DNA from: Streptomyces sp. NBC_00620
GTDB taxonomy: Bacteria > Actinomycetota > Actinomycetes > Streptomycetales > Streptomycetaceae
DNA: 64,000 nucleotides
Reading direction: 5' to 3'
Assembly: GCF_026341825.1 (NCBI RefSeq)
Contig: NZ_JAPENY010000001.1
Location: 620,001 to 684,000, forward strand
Position numbers and translations under genes: made by a program. Positions 9,060 through 17,211 of the stretch are shown piece after piece. Below the pieces are notes generated by a model that saw only the letters and a program-made list of their open reading frames with translations, did no database searches and had not been told where the DNA came from. Every line of letters starts with the position of its first letter. Position 1 is the first letter of the stretch.

Positions 9060-10190
9060 CTAGAGCAGTTCCGCGAGGGCTTCGGCCATCACCGCGTACC
9101 CCGCGTCGTTGGGGTGCAGGTGGTCGCCGAAGTCGTACGCCGGGTGCAGCCGGTCCGGGTCGTCCGGGTCGGCCAGTACGCGGTTCAGGTCCATCGCCGC
9201 GTCCCATTCGCCGGCGCCGCGGATCCACTCGTTCACCTCGTGGCTCACCTTCGCCGCGTGCTCGCCCCAGTGGTCGGAGCCGCCGAAGGGGAGGAGGGTG
9301 GAGCCGATCACCCGTAGCCCCCGGGCACGCGCCTGCCGTATCAACTCCCGGTAGCCGTCGATGAGTTCACCGGCCTCCACGACCGGCGCGGGCTTGTAGG
9401 TGGGCTGTTCACCGGTCTCGCTGAAGCCGATGTCGTTGAGCCCCTGGAGCACGACGAGTGTGCCCACGCCCTGGTGGTCGAGGACGTCGCGGCCGAGTCG
9501 GTGGATGCCCTTCTCGCCGTACCAGGCCGAGTCGTTGAGCAGCAGGTTCCCGCCGATGCCCGCGTTGAGGACGGGCCGTCCGGTGCGTTCGGCGAGCAGG
9601 TCCGACCAGCGGTGGTTCGCGCCCGGGGTCGAGCCGAAGCCGTCCGTGATGGAGTCCCCGAAGAGCGCGACGGCGTCCGTGCGGCCGGCGTCGACCTCGA
9701 CGGCCGAGAGGAAGTACCAGGACTCGGACGACGCGTCGAAGGCCTCGCCCCCGATGTCCGCCAGGCGGTCGCCCGGGGCCCGGTGGCTGGTCGCGAAGGC
9801 CTGTGCGTGGAAGGTCGCGGGGCCGGTGACGGCGTCGAGGTGGAGGGTGACGGTCACCGACTCCAGGGATTCCAGGGCGAGTTCGGCCGGGTCGCTGACG
9901 GCGAGGCCGCGCGCGGGGATCTCGACCGAGGCGTCCCCGCCGAAGGTGAGCCGCCGCACCGAGCCGGGCTCGATCGCTGCTCCTTCGCCGGCACGGGCCA
10001 CGGTGGCGCCCGCGATCCGCAGGGGCGAGGTGCCGTAGGCGTTGGACAGCCGGATACGGACCCGGCCGCCGCCCGCGGTGAGGCGTACGGCCTGGCGCAG
10101 CGACTGGCGCCAGAAGCCCTCCTGCGACCAGTTGGGGGTGAAGCCCTCGGCGGGGAGCTGGGGCGATGCGGTCCAGGCGGTGGTGAACAC
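9060..10190 (-). CDS. SGNH/GDSL-family hydrolase
   Basis: A 376-residue predicted esterase or lipase-like hydrolase. The N-terminal 160 residues form a beta-rich module (WRQSLRQAVRLTAGGGRVRIRLSNAYG), followed by the SGNH domain: GDSITDG at about 174-180 (nucleophile Ser), NAGIGGN (Gly/Asn), LQGLNDIG (Asn), and DHLHPNDAG near the C-terminus (Asp and His of the triad). I see no clear signal peptide; the substrate may be an acetylated sugar or similar but this cannot be told. Three related half-sites lie just upstream and suggest specific repression. Confidence 0.85.
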   Translation of the reverse strand: MFTTAWTASPQLPAEGFTPNWSQEGFWRQSLRQAVRLTAGGGRVRIRLSNAYGTSPLRIAGATVARAGEGAAIEPGSVRRLTFGGDASVEIPARGLAVSDPAELALESLESVTVTLHLDAVTGPATFHAQAFATSHRAPGDRLADIGGEAFDASSESWYFLSAVEVDAGRTDAVALFGDSITDGFGSTPGANHRWSDLLAERTGRPVLNAGIGGNLLLNDSAWYGEKGIHRLGRDVLDHQGVGTLVVLQGLNDIGFSETGEQPTYKPAPVVEAGELIDGYRELIRQARARGLRVIGSTLLPFGGSDHWGEHAAKVSHEVNEWIRGAGEWDAAMDLNRVLADPDDPDRLHPAYDFGDHLHPNDAGYAVMAEALAELL

Positions 10191-10204
10191 GGCAGCTTGC
10201 CTCC

Positions 10205-10272
10205 ATTAAAGGGACCAGGGTTCCTTTAGTAACGCTCACGACGGTAACAGGCGGCGGCGCACTAAAGAAACC
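10205..10272. promoter_or_regulatory. Three-half-site operator upstream of GDSL hydrolase
   Basis: ATTAAAGGGACC at 10205-10216 and GGTTCCTTTAGT at 10219-10230 form an inverted pair separated by two bases (10 of 12 positions match), and ACTAAAGAAACC at 10261-10272 is a third related half-site. The pair lies 15-40 bases upstream of the hydrolase start, where a repressor would block transcription. The cognate regulator is unknown and not adjacent. Confidence 0.55.
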
Positions 10273-10303
10273 TCAGACCCGTTTACGCGAGACGTGCACA
10301 AGT

Positions 10304-10319
10304 TGAGTACGCGTACTCA
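10304..10319. promoter_or_regulatory. 16-bp perfect palindrome upstream of small membrane protein
   Basis: TGAGTACGCGTACTCA is a perfect palindrome, 35 bases before the ATG of the 42-residue membrane protein. It looks like an operator or an activator site; I cannot name the protein that binds it. Confidence 0.5.
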
Positions 10320-10354
10320 GGCGCCCGGCCCCTCGCCGTCGCACGATCGAAGAC

Positions 10355-10483
10355 ATGCTGTGGTCCGACCCCGAGAACGAGCCCCCCAAGGAACTCCGCG
10401 ACACTCAGGACATGTTGCGGCGCCTTGGTGTTCTCGTGGCGCTGGCCATGGTGCTCGCGATGGTCGTCCTCGGCGTGATGTGA
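10355..10483 (+). CDS. 42-residue single-pass membrane protein (MmpB-like)
   Basis: Too short for usual gene calling. Translation gives MLWSDPENEPPKELRD, an acidic cytoplasmic head, then QDMLRRLGVLVALAMVLAMVVLGVM, one hydrophobic helix reaching the C-terminus. From memory, Streptomyces genomes carry a conserved tiny protein of this kind near maf and pccB annotated as morphogenic membrane protein MmpB; I am not certain of the name. The start has only weak ribosome-site potential (GATCGAAGAC), but codon use and the head-plus-helix structure argue for a real gene. It sits 57 bases upstream of maf. Confidence 0.7.
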   Translation: MLWSDPENEPPKELRDTQDMLRRLGVLVALAMVLAMVVLGVM

Positions 10484-10528
10484 GCACCCTCCACATGACA
10501 CGGAGGGCGATCATCGCGGCGGCGCCGA

Positions 10529-10540
10529 TACCCTGATCGC
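10529..10540 (+). promoter_or_regulatory. -10 element giving a leaderless maf transcript
   Basis: TACCCT at 10529-10534 is followed by six bases and then the ATG at 10541. Transcription from this -10 would begin at about the start codon. No ribosome site precedes the gene. Confidence 0.5.
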
Positions 10541-11161
10541 ATGACTGATCAGCCGCGTCGCCGTCTCGTGCTCGCCTCGCAGTCCCCTGCCCGGCTCAAC
10601 CTGCTGCGGCAGGCCGGACTCGCCCCCGAGGTGATCGTGAGCGGGGTCGACGAGGAAGCCGTCAGCGCACCGACCCCCGCCGAACTCGCCCTGGCGCTGG
10701 CCGAGGCGAAGGCTTCCGTCGTGGCGGCGAAGCCCGAGGTCCAGGGCGCCCTGGTGATCGGCTGCGACTCGGTCCTCGACCTGGACGGCGAGGCCTACGG
10801 CAAGCCCGCCGACGCCGAGGAGGCCACCGCCCGCTGGAAGTCGATGCGCGGCCGCGCCGGGACACTCCAGACGGGCCACTGCGTCTACGACACGGCGGCC
10901 AAGCGCTACGCCTCGGCAACCGCGTCCACCGTGGTCCACTTCGGCGATCCGAGCGACGCCGAGATCGCCGCGTACGTCGCCTCGGGCGAACCCCTCTACG
11001 TGGCCGGGGCGTTCACCCTCGACGGCCGCTCGGCCCCGTTCATCGACGGCATCGACGGCGACCACGGCAACGTGATCGGGATCTCGCTGCCACTGGTGCG
11101 CCGCCTGCTGGCCGAACTGGGCGTCGGCATCACGGAGTTGTGGACGCCGCGGGAGAAGTGA
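10541..11161 (+). CDS. maf: Maf/YhdE-type nucleotide pyrophosphatase
   Basis: A 206-residue cytoplasmic nucleoside-triphosphate pyrophosphatase that hydrolyses non-canonical or modified nucleotides; the family was first noted for septum inhibition. The N-terminal [16 protein letters not shown] is the family phosphate-binding motif, followed by VDEEAV, the central [17 protein letters not shown] with its catalytic Asp, and TGHCVYD. The end [24 protein letters not shown] is also typical. The start appears leaderless. Confidence 0.92.
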   Translation: MTDQPRRRLVLASQSPARLNLLRQAGLAPEVIVSGVDEEAVSAPTPAELALALAEAKASVVAAKPEVQGALVIGCDSVLDLDGEAYGKPADAEEATARWKSMRGRAGTLQTGHCVYDTAAKRYASATASTVVHFGDPSDAEIAAYVASGEPLYVAGAFTLDGRSAPFIDGIDGDHGNVIGISLPLVRRLLAELGVGITELWTPREK

Positions 11162-11173
11162 CCGGGAGCGGGA

Positions 11174-11707
11174 TCAGGAGGGCGAGGGGGCCGGAGGGGC
11201 CACGACCGGCGCACCTCCGTTGTCTCCGTTCCCGCCCTTCTCGGGCGCGGCGTCGACCGGGCCCGCCGGGCGGCCGAACGCCAGAAGCGTGAACACGATC
11301 AGCGCGAGCCCCACCATCAGGAAGGCGAACGCGCCCCAGCCGACCAGGCCCACCGTGAGCGCGCCCAGCAGGCCGTGCACCACCGCGGCGCTGATGAGGA
11401 GGATCCGGCCGAAGAGGCCCGGGGCCCGGTCGCGCACGGCGGCCAGCAGGGCGGTGAGGCCGCACAGCGCGAAGTAGGCGCCGAAGACCAGGCCCCCGAC
11501 CTTCGAGGAGATGGACATCATGTCCGGGTCGAGCCCCGCCAGGGACATGTCCTGGTTGTCGACGACAGTGCCGAGCAACCAGTTCAGCAGCGCGATGCCG
11601 ATCGCCTCCACGAAGAGCACGATCGCCGCCACCCACGCAACCGGTCTGCGCACCACCGGTCCCCACCCGCTTCCGTGTGCTGTTACCCCAAGTACGTTCG
11701 AGTACAT
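11174..11707 (-). CDS. Four-helix integral membrane protein
   Basis: Function unknown. From the ATG at 11707 the product has 177 residues. Four hydrophobic segments are visible: WVAAIVLFVEAIGIALLNWLL, VGGLVFGAYFALCGLTALLAA, ILLISAAVVHGLLGALTVG and FAFLMVGLALIVFTLLAFG. A Gly/Pro/Asn-rich C-terminal tail follows (about 35 residues). The longer upstream frame is poor coding sequence. The gene is convergent with maf (12-base gap) and divergent from the carboxylase alpha-chain gene, the place occupied by a conserved membrane protein in S. coelicolor (from memory). Confidence 0.7.
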   Translation of the reverse strand: MYSNVLGVTAHGSGWGPVVRRPVAWVAAIVLFVEAIGIALLNWLLGTVVDNQDMSLAGLDPDMMSISSKVGGLVFGAYFALCGLTALLAAVRDRAPGLFGRILLISAAVVHGLLGALTVGLVGWGAFAFLMVGLALIVFTLLAFGRPAGPVDAAPEKGGNGDNGGAPVVAPPAPSPS

Positions 11708-12012
11708 CCTGAACGCTACTAACGGGTAAACCTCGGGACAAGGGTTCTGCCGAGGGCAAAGAATCATTGGGCCATTCGTAGGGACTCGACAAAGAAACCC
11801 TGTGGCACGCAGCACTGACTCACAGAGACCTCGACCACACAGGAGGGCTAGGGTTCAGGGCAGGGATCCCGTGTGCCGTGGCGCGACAAGGGATTTCACG
11901 GGTCGAGCGCGCCTCGAATCACACTCCGTGTGGGCAAGCTCACCATTGGGGACGGGTCGAAAGCTCGTGTCGGCAGTCCCTAAACTCGGCTTGTTTCAAG
12001 GAGGGAGCCATC
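11708..12012. other. 305-base gap: control region before the carboxylase alpha chain
   Basis: No gene is apparent. A -10-like TAAACT lies at 11981-11986, 27 bases before the GTG start, and the short palindrome CACAC-TCC-GTGTG is at 11920-11932. The ribosome site AGGAGGGAG is at 11998-12006. Translation in frame with the downstream gene is open but not conserved-looking. Confidence 0.5.
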
Positions 12013-13785
12013 GTGCGCAAGGTGCTCATCGCCAACCGTGGCGAAATCGCTGTCCGCGTGGCCCGGGCGTGCCGGGATGCCGGTATCGCGAGTGTTGCCG
12101 TCTACGCGGAACCGGACCGGGACGCTCTGCATGTCCGTGCGGCGGACGAGGCGTTCGCGTTGGGCGGTGACACCCCGGCCACCAGTTACCTGGACATCGC
12201 CAAGGTGCTCCAGGCCGCCAGGGATTCGGGGGCGGACGCCATCCACCCCGGTTACGGCTTCCTTTCCGAGAACGCGGACTTCGCCCAAGCAGTGCTGGAC
12301 GCGGGCCTGGTGTGGATCGGACCGCCACCGCAGGCCATCCGCGATCTGGGTGACAAGGTCGCCGCCCGGCACATCGCCCAGCGGGCCGGCGCCCCGCTGG
12401 TGGCCGGTACACCCGACCCGGTGTCCGGTGCCGACGAGGTCGTCGCGTTCGCGCAGGAGCACGGGCTGCCGATCGCGATCAAGGCCGCCTTCGGCGGCGG
12501 CGGGCGCGGCCTGAAGGTCGCCCGCACGCTCGAAGAAGTACCCGAGCTGTACGACTCCGCGGTCCGTGAGGCGGTCGCCGCCTTCGGGCGCGGTGAGTGC
12601 TTCGTGGAGCGCTATCTCGACAAGCCCCGGCACGTGGAAACGCAGTGCCTGGCCGACTCCCACGGCAATGTGGTCGTGGTCTCCACCCGGGACTGCTCGC
12701 TGCAGCGCCGGCACCAGAAGCTGGTCGAGGAGGCCCCCGCCCCCTTCCTCTCCGACGCCCAGGTCGAGGAGCTGTACTCCTCCTCCAAGGCGATCCTGCG
12801 CGAGGCCGGCTATGTCGGTGCGGGCACGGTGGAGTTCCTGGTCGGCACCGACGGCACGATCTCCTTCCTGGAGGTCAACACCCGCCTCCAGGTGGAGCAC
12901 CCGGTGACCGAGGAGGTCGCGGGCATCGACCTGGTGCGCGAGATGTTCCGCATCGCCGACGGCGAGGAACTCGGCTACGGCGACCCCGAACTGCGTGGGC
13001 ACTCCTTCGAGTTCCGCATCAACGGCGAGGACCCGGGGCGCGGTTTCCTGCCCGCCCCCGGCACCGTGACCGTGTTCGACGCGCCGTCGGGGCCGGGCGT
13101 CCGGCTGGACGCGGGCGTGGAGTCCGGCAGCGTCATCGGCCCGGCCTGGGACTCGCTCCTCGCCAAGCTGATCGTCACCGGCGCCACCCGCGAGCAGGCC
13201 CTGCAGCGGGCCGCCCGCGCGCTGGCGGAGTTCAATGTGGAGGGCATGGCCACCGCCATCCCCTTCCACCGCGCGGTCGTCGCCGACCCCGCCTTCGCTC
13301 CCGAACTCACCGGTTCCGCAGACCCGTTCACGGTGCACACCCGGTGGATCGAGACCGAGTTCGTCAACGAGATCCCGGCCTTCGCCGCTCCGGCGGACAC
13401 CGAGGCCGAGGACGAGGCGGACCGCGAGACGATCGTCGTCGAGGTCGGCGGCAAGCGTCTCGAGGTCTCGCTGCCCTACTCGCTGGGCATGTCGCTGGCC
13501 CGCACGGGTCTTGCGGCGGGTGCCAAGCCCAAGCGGCGGGCGGCGAAGAAGTCCGGGCCTGTGGCCTCGGGCGACACCCTCGCCTCCCCGATGCAGGGCA
13601 CCATCGTCAAGGTCGCCGTCGAGGAGGGCCAGGAGGTCAAGGAAGGCGACCTGGTCGTCGTCCTGGAGGCCATGAAGATGGAACAGCCTCTCAACGCCCA
13701 CCGCTCCGGCACCATCAAGGGCCTCAGCGCCGAGGTCGGCGCCTCGCTGACCTCCGGCGCCGCGATCTGCGAGATCAAGGACTGA
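12013..13785 (+). CDS. accA2: Acyl-CoA carboxylase alpha subunit (biotin carboxylase + biotin carrier)
   Basis: Carboxylates its own biotin using ATP and bicarbonate and passes the CO2 to the beta subunit (PccB at 7.2 kb). The biotin carboxylase part covers about 1-450: N-terminal [20 protein letters not shown], the ATP loop [12 protein letters not shown], and [16 protein letters not shown] with catalytic residues. The C-terminal carrier domain (about 515-590) contains EAMKM with the biotinylated lysine at K555. The GTG start at 12013 gives 590 residues, the length of S. coelicolor AccA2, and has a strong AGGAGGGAG site. It is encoded apart from PccB/PccE, which is normal for Streptomyces. 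Confidence 0.95.
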   Translation: MRKVLIANRGEIAVRVARACRDAGIASVAVYAEPDRDALHVRAADEAFALGGDTPATSYLDIAKVLQAARDSGADAIHPGYGFLSENADFAQAVLDAGLVWIGPPPQAIRDLGDKVAARHIAQRAGAPLVAGTPDPVSGADEVVAFAQEHGLPIAIKAAFGGGGRGLKVARTLEEVPELYDSAVREAVAAFGRGECFVERYLDKPRHVETQCLADSHGNVVVVSTRDCSLQRRHQKLVEEAPAPFLSDAQVEELYSSSKAILREAGYVGAGTVEFLVGTDGTISFLEVNTRLQVEHPVTEEVAGIDLVREMFRIADGEELGYGDPELRGHSFEFRINGEDPGRGFLPAPGTVTVFDAPSGPGVRLDAGVESGSVIGPAWDSLLAKLIVTGATREQALQRAARALAEFNVEGMATAIPFHRAVVADPAFAPELTGSADPFTVHTRWIETEFVNEIPAFAAPADTEAEDEADRETIVVEVGGKRLEVSLPYSLGMSLARTGLAAGAKPKRRAAKKSGPVASGDTLASPMQGTIVKVAVEEGQEVKEGDLVVVLEAMKMEQPLNAHRSGTIKGLSAEVGASLTSGAAICEIKD

Positions 13786-13828
13786 CGGCCCGCACGGCCC
13801 ACCCGTAGGAGACGGGTCGTACGACATC

Positions 13829-13875
13829 CCGAAGCGCCTGTCGGACTGGAGCAGTCAGTCCGCCGGGCGCTTCGG
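13829..13875 (+). terminator. Hairpin terminator after accA2
   Basis: CCGAAGCGCC at 13829-13838 pairs with GGGCGCTTCGG at 13865-13875, with an inner CGGACTG/CAGTCCG pairing, just downstream of the alpha-chain stop and before the convergent regulator gene. It is followed by CTTTCC. Confidence 0.7.
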
Positions 13876-13927
13876 CTTTCCCCGTCCGCCGGAGCTCAGC
13901 TTTTCAGTCGCGCCCCGCCGGAGTCGG

Positions 13928-14893
13928 TCAGCGGCGGCGCAGGTCCGCCACCCTCGCGCGCTCCCCGGGGGACTGCTCGCCCAGCACCGTGGCCGAGCGC
14001 AACTGGGGTGCCGAGCCGGGGACTTGGCCGCGGCGCGGGCCCGGGAGCGGCATGTCCCGGCGTGGCGGACGCCCCGCCGGGACGGGATCGCCTCCAGCGC
14101 CGCCGCCCGCGGATGACCCGGCCACCGTGATCTGTACGCCCTGGTCGGCCAGGGCCTGCAGTTCGGTGAGGGCACGGTCGTCGTGGGCGGGGGGCTCGTC
14201 GGTGACCAGGCGGGTGATCAGGTCGGTCGGGACCGTCTGGAACATCGTGTCCGTACCGAGCTTGGTGTGGTCGGCGAGGACGACGACCTCCGCGGCGGCC
14301 TGGACGAGCGCGCGGTCGACCGAGGCCGACAGCATGTTGGACGTGGACAGGCCGCGCTCGGCGGTCAGCCCGCTTCCGGAGATGAAGGCCCGGGAGACCC
14401 GCAGCCCCTGGAGGGACTGCTCGGCCCCTGAACCGACCAGGGCGTAGTTGGAACCGCGCAGGGTGCCGCCGGTCATCACGACTTCCACCCGGTTGGCGTG
14501 GGCCAACGCCTGGGCCACCAGGAGGGAGTTGGTGACGACGGTCAGCCCGGGTACCCGCGCGAGCCGACGGGCCAGCTCCTGCGTGGTGGTCCCCGCGCCC
14601 ACCACGATGGCCTCGCCCTCTTCGACGAGACCCGCGGCGAGATCGGCGATGGCCGTCTTCTCGGCGGTCGCGAGATGCGATTTCTGCGGAAAGCCGGATT
14701 CTCGCGTGAACCCGCCCGGCAATACCGCACCGCCATGCCGGCGGTCGAGGAGTCCTTCTGCCTCCAGTGCGCGCACGTCCCGCCGTACGGTCACTTCGGA
14801 GGTCTGGACGACGCGGGCGAGCTCACGGAGCGACACGGCCCCATTCGCTCGCACCATTTCGAGGATCAATTGGCGACGTTCTGCAGCGAACAC
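13928..14893 (-). CDS. DeoR-family transcriptional regulator
   Basis: A 321-residue DNA-binding regulator. The N-terminal winged helix (about 1-55) has the DeoR signature RRQLILEMVRANGAVSLREL and TSEVTVRRDVRALEAEGLLDRRHGGA. Residues about 75-235 are the DeoR effector domain, which senses a phosphorylated sugar: VVGAGTTTQELARRL, TNSLLVAQAL, MTGGTLRGSNYALVG and VLADHTKLGTDTMFQ. The last 65 residues are an unusual Pro/Gly/Arg-rich tail. No sugar operon is next to it, but nucleoside-salvage genes carrying a common operator lie 2-35 kb away; deoxyribose-5-phosphate or ribose-phosphate would be a natural effector. That link is inference. Confidence 0.9.
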   Translation of the reverse strand: MFAAERRQLILEMVRANGAVSLRELARVVQTSEVTVRRDVRALEAEGLLDRRHGGAVLPGGFTRESGFPQKSHLATAEKTAIADLAAGLVEEGEAIVVGAGTTTQELARRLARVPGLTVVTNSLLVAQALAHANRVEVVMTGGTLRGSNYALVGSGAEQSLQGLRVSRAFISGSGLTAERGLSTSNMLSASVDRALVQAAAEVVVLADHTKLGTDTMFQTVPTDLITRLVTDEPPAHDDRALTELQALADQGVQITVAGSSAGGGAGGDPVPAGRPPRRDMPLPGPRRGQVPGSAPQLRSATVLGEQSPGERARVADLRRR

Positions 14894-14981
14894 GAAACTG
14901 ACAGTAACCCCAACGACCGTCTGCTTTCAGCAGTTTGCGCCGAATAACAGAAGTTGTTCGCATGGCAGCGCATGAAGTGGT

Positions 14982-14993
14982 ATACGCGCCTAC
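14982..14993. promoter_or_regulatory. Degenerate copy of the nucleoside-gene palindrome
   Basis: ATACGCGCCTAC matches CTACGCGCGTAG at 9 of 12 positions and lies between the divergently placed regulator (14893, minus) and the preceding flavoprotein gene. It might be an autoregulatory site, but the match is weak. Confidence 0.25.
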
Positions 14994-15060
14994 TCATGCC
15001 GCCTATGCCGTACGAATGGGCGACAACTCCCCGTGACCAGCGGAGAGTCGCCCGTGGGGC

Positions 15061-16509
15061 TCAGTTGCCGCTCTCGGTCTTCCTCGTGTGCAACTGCCGT
15101 GCCACCTCTGCGATCGAGCCCGACAGGGACGGATACACGGTGAACGCGTTCGCGATCTGTTCGACCGTCAGATTGTTGTCGACCGCGATCGAGATGGGGT
15201 GGATCAGTTCCGAGGCGCGCGGTGACACGACCACACCGCCCACCACGATCCCGGTGCCCGGGCGGCAGAAGAGCTTCACGAAGCCGTCCCTGATGCCCTG
15301 CATCTTGGCGCGCGGGTTGCGCAGGAGCGGCAACTTGACCATCCGGGCGTCGATCTTGCCCGCGTCCACGTCGGCCTGGGTGTACCCGACGGTGGCGATC
15401 TCCGGGTCGGTGAAGACGTTAGAGGAGACGGTCTTCAGGTTCAGCGGGGCCACCGCGTCGCCCAGGAAGTGGTACATGGCGATGCGGCCCTGCATGGCGG
15501 CGACGGACGCGAGGGCGAAGACGCCGGTCACGTCACCGGCTGCGTACACACCGGGAGCCGTGGTCCGCGAGACCTTGTCGGTCCAGATGTGGCCGGACTC
15601 CCTGACCTTGACGCCGGCCTCCTCCAGGCCCATCCCGCTGCTGTTCGGGATGGCGCCGACGGCCATCAGGCAGTGCGAGCCGCTGATGACCCGGCCGTCG
15701 GAGAGGGTGACCTCGACCCGGTCGCCGACCCGCTTGGCGGACTCGGCGCGGGAGCGGGCCATGACGTTCATGCCGCGGCGGCGGAAGACGTCCTCCAGGA
15801 CGCCTGCGGCGTCCGGGTCCTCGCCGGGCAGCACCCGGTCGCGGCTGGATACGAGCGTGACGCGCGAGCCGAGCGCCTGGTAGGCGCCGGCGAACTCGGC
15901 GCCGGTGACACCGGAACCGACCACGATGAGCTCGTCCGGGAGCTCGTCGAGGTCGTACACCTGGGTCCAGTTCAGGATCCGCTCGCCGTCGGGCTGCGCG
16001 TCGGGCAGCTCGCGCGGGTGCCCGCCGGTCGCGATCAGCACGGCGTCGGCGGTCAGAGTCTCCTCGGTGCCGTCGGCGGACCGCACGATCACCTTGCGGG
16101 AGCCGTCCAGTGCCTGCATGCCCTCGAGGCGGGCGCGTCCGCGCAGCACACGGGCGCCGGCGCGGGTCACGGAGGCGGTGATGTCGTGCGACTGGGCGAG
16201 CGCGAGGCGCTTCACACGGCGGTTGACCTTGCCGAGGTCGACGCCCACCACCCGCGCGGGCGCGTCGATGTGTGGAGTGTCGTCGGCGACGATGATGCCG
16301 AGTTCCTCGTACGACGAATCGAAGGTGGTCATCACCTCGGCCGTCGCGATAAGGGTCTTCGACGGCACGCAGTCGGTGAGCACCGACGCCCCGCCCAGAC
16401 CGTCGCAGTCGACGACGGTCACCTCCGCGCCGAGCTGGGCGGCCACGAGGGCCGCCTCGTATCCGCCGGGTCCGCCACCGATGATCACGATCCGAGTCAC
16501 GTACTCCAT
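15061..16509 (-). CDS. LpdA-type NAD(P)H:quinone dehydrogenase (flavoprotein disulfide reductase family)
   Basis: FAD protein of 482 residues with the lipoamide dehydrogenase fold: FAD-binding GGGPGGYEAAL (11-21), NAD-binding VVGSGVTGAEFAGAY, and second FAD motif PGVYAAGDVTG. The redox-active segment, normally GGxCxNxGCxPSK, reads GGASVLTDCVPSK (39-51), so the first cysteine is Ser/Val and only C47 remains. The C-terminal His-Glu dyad is also replaced (VYPSLSGS instead of HxHPTxxE). This combination matches Mycobacterium tuberculosis LpdA (Rv3303c), a quinone reductase rather than a lipoamide dehydrogenase. Start ATG 16509 or GTG 16500; the latter has GGAG close by. Separate transcription is likely. 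Confidence 0.88.
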   Translation of the reverse strand: MEYVTRIVIIGGGPGGYEAALVAAQLGAEVTVVDCDGLGGASVLTDCVPSKTLIATAEVMTTFDSSYEELGIIVADDTPHIDAPARVVGVDLGKVNRRVKRLALAQSHDITASVTRAGARVLRGRARLEGMQALDGSRKVIVRSADGTEETLTADAVLIATGGHPRELPDAQPDGERILNWTQVYDLDELPDELIVVGSGVTGAEFAGAYQALGSRVTLVSSRDRVLPGEDPDAAGVLEDVFRRRGMNVMARSRAESAKRVGDRVEVTLSDGRVISGSHCLMAVGAIPNSSGMGLEEAGVKVRESGHIWTDKVSRTTAPGVYAAGDVTGVFALASVAAMQGRIAMYHFLGDAVAPLNLKTVSSNVFTDPEIATVGYTQADVDAGKIDARMVKLPLLRNPRAKMQGIRDGFVKLFCRPGTGIVVGGVVVSPRASELIHPISIAVDNNLTVEQIANAFTVYPSLSGSIAEVARQLHTRKTESGN

Positions 16510-16603
16510 TGTCCCGCACGCTTCAAGGTGCTTCCGCCCTGGGGGGCGCCATAGGGGTATTCGAGCTGCTTCTGTTACGCGAGAGACGCACGTTTCACTG
16601 CCG

Positions 16604-16616
16604 TACCCTCGACCCC
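16604..16616 (+). promoter_or_regulatory. -10 element giving a leaderless transcript
   Basis: TACCCT at 16604-16609 is followed by seven bases and the ATG at 16617. No ribosome site is present, so translation is probably leaderless. Confidence 0.5.
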
Positions 16617-17054
16617 ATGTCGCTCTACGCCGCGTACGCCGGCAATCTCGACCCGCGGCTCATGACGCGCCGCGCACCGCACTCGCCGCTGCGCGCCACC
16701 GGCTGGCTGAACGACTGGCGGCTGACGTTCGGGGGCGAGCACATGGGCTGGGAAGGCGCGCTGGCGACCATCGTCGAGGCACCGCGGTCCCAGGTCTTCG
16801 TGACGCTGTACGACATCGCGCCCCTGGACGAGGACTCCATGGACCGGTGGGAGGGTGTCGGGCTCGACATCTACCGCCGGATGCGGGTGCGGGTGCACAC
16901 GCTGGAGGGCGAGGAAGCCGCGTGGGTGTACGTACTCAACGGGTACGAGGGGGGACTCCCGTCGGCGCGGTACCTGGGGGAGCTCGCCGACGCCGCCGAA
17001 TCGGCCGGGGCGCCCCACGACTATGTGATGGAGCTGCGTAAGCGGCCCTGCTGA
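16617..17054 (+). CDS. Gamma-glutamylcyclotransferase-like protein (AIG2/GGACT fold)
   Basis: A 145-residue cytoplasmic protein. It begins [22 protein letters not shown], matching the YxxYGSNL substrate-loop of gamma-glutamylcyclotransferases with AGN in place of GSN. WRLTFGG and the central [20 protein letters not shown] region, with the acidic residues that act as base in this fold, follow; [20 protein letters not shown] is also typical. The substrate is unknown. The start at 16617 agrees with the -10 at 16604. The adjacent nucleoside phosphorylase gene begins 157 bases on and has its own promoter. Confidence 0.8.
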   Translation: MSLYAAYAGNLDPRLMTRRAPHSPLRATGWLNDWRLTFGGEHMGWEGALATIVEAPRSQVFVTLYDIAPLDEDSMDRWEGVGLDIYRRMRVRVHTLEGEEAAWVYVLNGYEGGLPSARYLGELADAAESAGAPHDYVMELRKRPC

Positions 17055-17174
17055 GGCGGGGCACCTCACTTCCGTCCCTTTCTGCACCATTTGCCCACCC
17101 CATTGTGGGAAACGCGCCTCCTCCGCTTGTTGGAAACGACAAGACAACGATCGCAAGACCGTGAGCTCTGTCAT

Positions 17175-17186
17175 CTACGCGCGTAG
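17175..17186. promoter_or_regulatory. 12-bp palindromic operator at the pnp promoter
   Basis: CTACGCGCGTAG, perfect palindrome, 25 bases before the GTG start. The -10 candidate TACCCT at 17199-17204 lies 12 bases downstream, so the palindrome overlaps the -35 position. The identical 12-mer occurs at the deoC and adenosine deaminase promoters. Confidence 0.75.
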
Positions 17187-17211
17187 GCCTGGACCAGCTA
17201 CCCTCATGCGC

